A stretch of 64,000 bases of DNA from Nymphaea colorata (taxonomy: Eukaryota > Streptophyta > Magnoliopsida > Nymphaeales > Nymphaeaceae), in NCBI RefSeq assembly GCF_008831285.2, contig NW_022204507.1, positions 1,550,001 through 1,614,000 on the forward strand, given 5' to 3'. Both the position numbers and the translations under genes were made by a program. Shown here one piece after another: positions 61,301-64,000 of this stretch (positions are counted from its first letter, which is position 1; the number at the start of each line of letters is the position of its first letter). Under the pieces are notes generated by a model. It was given only the letters and a program-made list of their open reading frames with translations, did no database searches and was not told the DNA's origin.

Positions 61301-63329
61301 ACAGACACAAAGAAAAGAAAAAAATTAAAGCAAAATCAAGAACCAGATCCAGCAAAGGAGTATCAATGCAAGATTTTTTTCATCCTTAAGTGCAAATAAA
61401 AATAGAAAAGAAGGTGATTCTCATTCATAGATGTATTCAAACTCAATGTGTCTAAAGCTAAAGAGTTTGCTAAGATCAAACAAAGGACCTATACTGACAA
61501 CTGATGGGAATAGGAAATAGACCTTTATATCACCATGATATCCAGCACTGATCAGATGGGAATTGGTAGAATCACAAGCAATGCTGACTACTGCCCCTTC
61601 ATGGGCACAACCATTGGAGACAGAAATGTCTATGTAGCTGCCTCGGCTGAGACCAGATTGGAGATTGAATCGTTCAATCCAACCACCCTCAGTCCCAAGT
61701 ATAGCAAAGTTACCACAAATGCTGATCGCACAGGCCTGCCATGAAAAAGGAAAGCAAAAGATAAAACAAATTATTATTAAGATATACATTGAACAATGAA
61801 TATATTGTTCTACAAACAACATTATCAATCTTAAGAAATACATGGAATAAAAGGTTCCAAGAATGAAATTTACAGTTACTTGTCATATCCAGAGCAAATA
61901 TACGGATGGTTCTTTTACAGTTAAAGAATGAAGAAGAAAAACAAAGTCAAAAAATTTGGTTCCCCTTACAAATTGAAAAACAGGATCATCTGCCACAACA
62001 ATCTAAGCCATCAAAAGCATTAGTCAGAGCCTGGACAGAATCAGCAGGCTTCATCAGCAGCCAAAAGAAAGCTTAAAGAAAAATCAAAGAAAATGTATAC
62101 AGCAAAAAAATTAAATAACCTCCAGTCACAATGTTTAGAAGCATGGAAAAAAAAAAAGGAATCTCAGCTAGTGCATTAGTCTTGTGCCCTGACAGAGCCT
62201 TGGTGCACCTTTAACTACACATGATAAATTCATTCAGCCAATATTTTAGCTTCAGAGGCCAGCAAGATGCCCTCAAATTTTCGTTCGTCGAAAATTCTTG
62301 ACTTCAGTCATACCCTTGCATTTGAGAGTTCCTTACAACTGTTGCAGTCATTGCCCATAGGAGTAACAGAGATATTGCAATGGCACCCAGCAATTAAGGG
62401 AAACAAATACTAAGTAAGAGCACCAATTTTCTCTGTTTTCTCTTTTTAAATATGTACAAAACCCCACAGGTTTACCACTCTCGTTCATCAAAATTTTGTG
62501 TTTTCACTATTCTATCCTTTTATAAAGGTAAGATTCCTATCCTTTTCTTTGTGTGTCATGTTTGCAGATGCCTTCATGTGAAGCAGAGCCACCTATGTTT
62601 CTATTAGCCTATGAGGTCAAATATCGCATCTCACATGCAGAAAAAATGAAGTCAAATATCCCAAATCTTTTTCTTGGAAAATTAAAAAAGTTCTCTTAAA
62701 AATGCTGTCTAATATGGAATTTTTGAGAGCAAGCATACAGTAAGAGTATTTTTGCAGATTTTATTAAGACCAATTACTAAATGTATTAGAAATAGCATGA
62801 TTAGGTACACACAACCTGTCTTTAGTTATATATTTGCAAAGTAGATTATTGCACCTTGATATATCTCTGAAAAATATACTACATCTTTAAGAGGTAAAGT
62901 AATATAAATAAGGGAGTAAATAAGAAAAATAAAAGAATATATTTTTCCAAAAAATAAAAAATAAAAAAAGGAAAATAAAATATTGGAATGGTGACACCAT
63001 GACAGTGTAGTAATAACACCATAATTTGTTAAAAATAGATAGCACTTTCAAAGATCATTTGAAGGCTTCTGCATCTTAGGCCGTGTTCTCACTTGTTAGT
63101 ATATCATGGTTTTCTTCTAAATATCAGCAGATGCACAACTTCCTTTCAAATGAACCAAAAAATGAAAACAATGTATTATGTTAACATACCTTAACTGGTG
63201 TTGGTTGACCTGGGCAAGGTGAGAGTATATGCTCACCAAGGACAAAGTTCTGAAGCCTCCAGACATATGCATAAGGAGTATCCATATGACAGGTCACAAC
63301 ATTGCACCAATCACGCTCACGGATTTCAG
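40369..63329 (-). CDS. UTP21: UTP21/WDR36 (small-subunit processome WD40 protein), C-terminal part
   Basis: Eight coding exons on the minus strand: 63,329-63,190, 61,735-61,523, 61,276-61,192, 61,023-60,729, 60,494-60,236, 59,485-59,260, 41,268-41,057 and 40,518-40,369. Together they give about 526 codons without a stop, and each junction keeps the frame. UTP21 is a nucleolar component of the U3 processome needed for 18S rRNA maturation. The signatures are [22 protein letters not shown]40 repeats ([20 protein letters not shown]...LRIWD), then the Utp21 C-terminal domain with [25 protein letters not shown] and [15 protein letters not shown]. The N-terminal WD repeats are beyond 64,000. The intron between exons 6 and 7 of this list is 17,991 bp and full of transposons. 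Confidence 0.93.
41269..42702. other. UTP21 intron, part without recognised transposon
   Basis: The 3' end of the 18-kb intron. It contains a 53-bp tandem repeat at about 41,526-41,632 (AAATAAGTTAAAAGC, ending in CATCCATTTTTTGC, twice). Nothing else is recognised. Confidence 0.5.
42703..43999 (-). mobile_element. Ty3/gypsy gag-protease fragment
   Basis: On the minus strand, 43,880-43,690 has a decayed gag capsid ([15 protein letters not shown]). 43,584-43,321 has a zinc knuckle in which [16 protein letters not shown] corresponds to C-x2-C-x4-H-x4-C with the second Cys changed. 43,269-42,703 has the protease ([15 protein letters not shown], with D-S-G active site, then [16 protein letters not shown]). 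The pattern fits a chromovirus-like gypsy of another lineage than those at 1 kb and 44 kb. It is cut on its upstream side by the TIR element at 44,008. Confidence 0.8.
44177..44413 (+). mobile_element. 5' LTR of a Reina-like chromovirus (237 bp)
   Basis: The LTR runs from TGTTATGTACTTG to AGGCTAACA and is followed after three bases by the primer site TGGTATCAGAGC (44,417-44,428). The short LTR together with a chromodomain at the end of pol fits the Reina lineage. No matching 3' LTR is present. Confidence 0.82.
44414..49062 (+). mobile_element. Reina-like gypsy chromovirus internal region, decayed
   Basis: Gag starts at 44,430 (MANPNN) but is soon broken. The protease lies at 45,650-45,946 ([13 protein letters not shown]). 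RT lies at 46,250-46,990, with [12 protein letters not shown] and VFFDNILVY, where the second catalytic Asp is Asn. RNase H lies at 47,220-47,560. The integrase zinc region is at 47,800-47,960 and the core at 48,022-48,300 ([13 protein letters not shown]). A chromodomain closes pol at 48,900-49,020 ([17 protein letters not shown]). A 108-bp tandem duplication lies at 46,985-47,200. Stops and frameshifts throughout make it inactive. The sequence ends at 49,062, where a copia LTR begins; the 3' LTR is missing. Confidence 0.88.
46985..47200 (+). repeat. 108-bp tandem duplication in the chromovirus pol
   Basis: ATGGCTGGATC at 46,985 recurs as ATGGCTAGATC at 47,093, and the following 90 bases are repeated with a two-base indel. 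The duplicated part is the RT-RNase H connection. Confidence 0.9.
49063..49247 (-). mobile_element. copia 3' LTR (185 bp)
   Basis: On the minus strand the LTR runs from TGTTAGATACTC at 49,247 to CTATAACA at 49,063, directly after a polypurine tract (CTTGAGGGGGAG). It is similar to the LTR at 10,313-10,530. Its outer end abuts gypsy internal sequence. Confidence 0.88.
49248..51178 (-). mobile_element. Ty1/copia pol fragment, 5'-truncated and decayed
   Basis: On the minus strand the sequence starts inside the integrase C-terminal region at 51,178 ([11 protein letters not shown], then [19 protein letters not shown]). It passes the start of RT (50,961-50,488, [19 protein letters not shown]), the RT middle and end, and RNase H (49,989-49,376, with [19 protein letters not shown] and [12 protein letters not shown]), to the polypurine tract at 49,248. 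Gag, the integrase core and the 5' LTR are absent. Several frameshifts are present. Confidence 0.88.
51179..51271. other. AT-rich filler
   Basis: Short TA/TG-rich sequence between the truncated copia and the composite hAT. It resembles the low-complexity DNA at 53,768-54,100, so both are probably the interior of the older TIR element. Confidence 0.45.
51280..53759 (+). mobile_element. composite hAT element with 8-bp target duplication
   Basis: The outer ends are CTATGTCACATAGG at 51,280 and ...CCGTGTGACATAA at 53,759. The flanks CTCACACT (51,272-51,279) and CTCACACC (53,760-53,767) match in 7 of 8 positions. The left part (51,280-52,531) is like the MITE at 58,186, with GTACGGG repeats, a TA run, and near 52,440-52,520 the GTACCCGATAC and CCATGCGGGTACTC blocks. 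A second hAT end, CTATGTGACACGGATACGG, lies at 52,532 and starts an internally deleted transposase-type element that shares the right outer end. Confidence 0.75.
52532..53759 (+). mobile_element. internally deleted hAT element with transposase start exon
   Basis: The left end CTATGTGACACGGATACGG and the right end CCATATCCGTGTGACATAA are inverted repeats. A GC-rich first exon (about 52,740-52,835) ends in GAGAG|GTAAGTG. An intron of about 700 bp ends in AATGTAG, and an exon follows with ATG at 53,535 ([20 protein letters not shown]). This is the kind of N-terminus seen in hAT transposases, before the BED zinc finger. After about 30 codons the sequence jumps to the right subterminal repeats, so the transposase core has been deleted. 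Confidence 0.65.
53760..54466. other. AT-rich right arm of the TIR element
   Basis: TA/TG-rich low-complexity sequence from 53,768 to 54,100, then AT-rich DNA, then the GC-richer right terminus GCCTAGACTC...CTTGACAACATAG. No coding sequence. Confidence 0.5.
54467..55400. other. unassigned degenerate stretch
   Basis: The sequence is less AT-rich than its neighbours, with Gly/Arg/Ser-rich fragments in several frames (for example [20 protein letters not shown] at 54,780). It might be an old LINE ORF1 or a retrotransposon gag, but I cannot show it. Confidence 0.3.
55400..57352 (+). mobile_element. hAT transposase remnant and 3' end
   Basis: The frame at 55,498-55,788 encodes the DUF659 part of a plant hAT transposase ([41 protein letters not shown]). 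Later fragments give [11 protein letters not shown] at 55,914 and [20 protein letters not shown] at 56,068. The C-terminal dimerisation region follows at 56,760-56,880 ([20 protein letters not shown]), and an acidic tail ends at 57,100. Stops break the frame. A terminus GGTGACATAG at 57,343-57,352 matches the family's CTATGTCAC end. The 5' end is not found. Confidence 0.75.
57353..58185. other. intron stretch without a gene
   Basis: The purine-rich strand at 57,700-57,870 gives long Ser/Leu/Phe frames on the minus strand that are low-complexity artefacts. The rest is nondescript. Confidence 0.5.
58178..58866. mobile_element. 674-bp hAT MITE with target duplication
   Basis: The element is 58,186-58,859 with ends CTATGTCACATAGG and ...CCCGTGTGACATAG. 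The flanks are AACCCCAT (58,178-58,185) and AACCCAT (58,860-58,866), an 8-bp duplication with one base lost. Inside it has GTACGGG-type subterminal repeats, a long TA array (58,242-58,336) and a right subterminal block with GTACCCGTACC repeats. No coding sequence. It is the same family as 51,280 and 63,792. Confidence 0.88.
58242..58336. repeat. (TA)n/(TACA) array inside the MITE
   Basis: An array of about 95 bp of TA with two ATACATAC interruptions. The alternating Tyr/Ile open frames over it are artefacts. Confidence 0.95.
59260..63329 (-). CDS. UTP21: UTP21 WD40 exon block
   Basis: Six exons separated by ordinary introns of about 220 to 1,450 bp. Exon 63,329-63,190 has [16 protein letters not shown]. 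Exon 61,735-61,523 has [20 protein letters not shown]. Exon 61,276-61,192 has [15 protein letters not shown]. Exon 61,023-60,729 has a complete WD repeat and [13 protein letters not shown]. Exon 60,494-60,236 starts with the split Trp codon and has [20 protein letters not shown]. Exon 59,485-59,260 has [20 protein letters not shown], the linker before the C-terminal domain. The donor after it is T|GTGAGTATT. No stops or frameshifts are seen. Confidence 0.95.
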
Positions 63330-63791
63330 CTGCATTGGAGTTTGACAGAAAAAGAAGATAGTCAGACAATCATAGCTTAACTTAATTGGTCACATATGAA
63401 AGAAAATTATCAAACAATCATAAGTTTCCTTAATTGGAGAAAAAAAAAAGTTACTTCATAGAATATGAGACCTAGTTCAAATCAGCAAGGATCATAAAGA
63501 ATAATAAGAGAAAGTTGTAAGCAGAAGCTGCCAAAAGACAGCTGGTTGAGAGTTCAAAGTAGAAAAAAGGAAGCCCGACACACATTTACAGCAGACCAGT
63601 TTTAAGGCAACGTTTATTAATAATCTAATCAGAAATTACATCCAACAATTAAAATAAGAGAAAATAGTCAAATACTCTAAGAATTGGACATGTTATGAGA
63701 ATCCAACTTTGCATGGACAATTGGACATTTGCCTATCATTTCTGAAATACATAGCGAAGCAAAAGCTTTAAAACTTTTCGTCGGTCATATT
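63330..63791. other. UTP21 intron, partial
   Basis: No further UTP21 exon is recognised between 63,330 and the hAT end at 63,792. The next upstream exon must lie beyond the window. Confidence 0.5.
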
Positions 63792-63866
63792 CTATGTCAC
63801 ATAGCTATACGGGTGCCGGTGCGGGTATTGACAATTTTCAAAAAACTAGGGTGCGGGGGTATGACC

Positions 63867-63911
<45 letters not shown>

Positions 63912-63919
63912 ATATATAT
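63792..63919 (+). mobile_element. hAT MITE left end, truncated
   Basis: It starts CTATGTCACATAGC and continues with GGGTGCCGGTGCGGGT, then TTTCAAAAAACTAGGG and GCGGGGGTATGACCG, parallel to 51,280-51,350. It ends in a TA array (63,868-63,919). The rest of the element is replaced by the next repeat. Confidence 0.75.
63868..63919. repeat. (TA)n array
   Basis: A TA array of about 52 bp with one phase break, at the same position relative to the hAT end as in the other copies. Confidence 0.95.
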
Positions 63920-63921
63920 CA

Positions 63922-64000
63922 ATGTTGTAAAAAGCGTATCGTAAGGCGTATCGGTCGGGCTTTAAGATACGCCGTATCGTTACGTATCGTAACCGTATCG
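63922..64000. mobile_element. left end of another repeat-rich TIR element, cut by the window
   Basis: It begins AATGTTGTAAAAAGCG and consists of repeated CGTATCG/ACGTATCG units. The ATGTTGT start resembles the end of the element at 44,008. It continues past the window edge, so its nature is uncertain. Confidence 0.4.

Overview
The window is nuclear DNA of a flowering plant. It carries intron-containing genes of plant type (UTP21/WDR36, SEC61 beta), AT-rich intergenic DNA, and dense layers of plant transposons: Ty3/gypsy chromoviruses, Ty1/copia, an L1-type LINE and hAT elements with their MITEs. The species cannot be told from the sequence.

Only two genes look intact, and both lie on the minus strand. 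One is the C-terminal half of the small-subunit processome WD40 protein UTP21/WDR36. Its exons run from 63,329 to 40,369, its 5' part lies beyond the right edge, and one intron is almost exactly 18 kb long. The other is a complete SEC61 beta gene: an 88-residue CDS at 32,220-31,954 and a 5'UTR exon with TATA box near 36,000, separated by a 3.65 kb 5'UTR intron. UTP21 acts in nucleolar 18S rRNA maturation and SEC61 beta in ER translocation. They are simply neighbours.

Layout, left to right. 1-5,945: a decayed gypsy element of Del/Tekay type on the minus strand, with RT, protease, gag, tRNA-iMet primer site and a 2,982-bp 5' LTR. 5,946-10,300: no recognised gene. 10,301-10,530: LTR and primer site of a copia element without visible coding sequence. 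12,123-16,118: a solo LTR of the same Del-type family, plus strand, with a 5-bp TTTTA target duplication and an internal insert between two perfect 192-bp repeats. 10,996-24,149: minus-strand fragments of several unrelated nuclear genes, namely an unassigned exon, a TIC110-like middle part, the N-terminus of an FHA-AAA ATPase and the C-terminus of a ubiquitin-hydrolase-related protein. At least three carry frameshifts or stops. 25,100-30,725: a hAT fragment, a decayed copia and a LINE 3' end. 31,325-31,652: a hAT MITE. 31,954-36,001: SEC61 beta. 40,369-41,268: the last two UTP21 exons. 41,269-59,259: the 18-kb UTP21 intron. 59,260-63,329: the WD40 exons. 63,792-64,000: the edges of two further TIR elements.

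The 18-kb intron is the most structured part. A gypsy gag/protease fragment is interrupted by a TIR element (44,008-54,466) with an 8-bp target duplication. That element holds a Reina-like chromovirus, a 5'-truncated copia and a composite hAT with its own target duplication. A decayed hAT transposase and a 674-bp hAT MITE follow. The splice phases on both sides still fit, so the intron is probably still removed.

I found no CRISPR array, tRNA, rRNA or defence system. The points most worth checking are the gene-fragment cluster, the nested intron, the solo-LTR insert with perfect long repeats, and the hAT family whose ends seed TA arrays.
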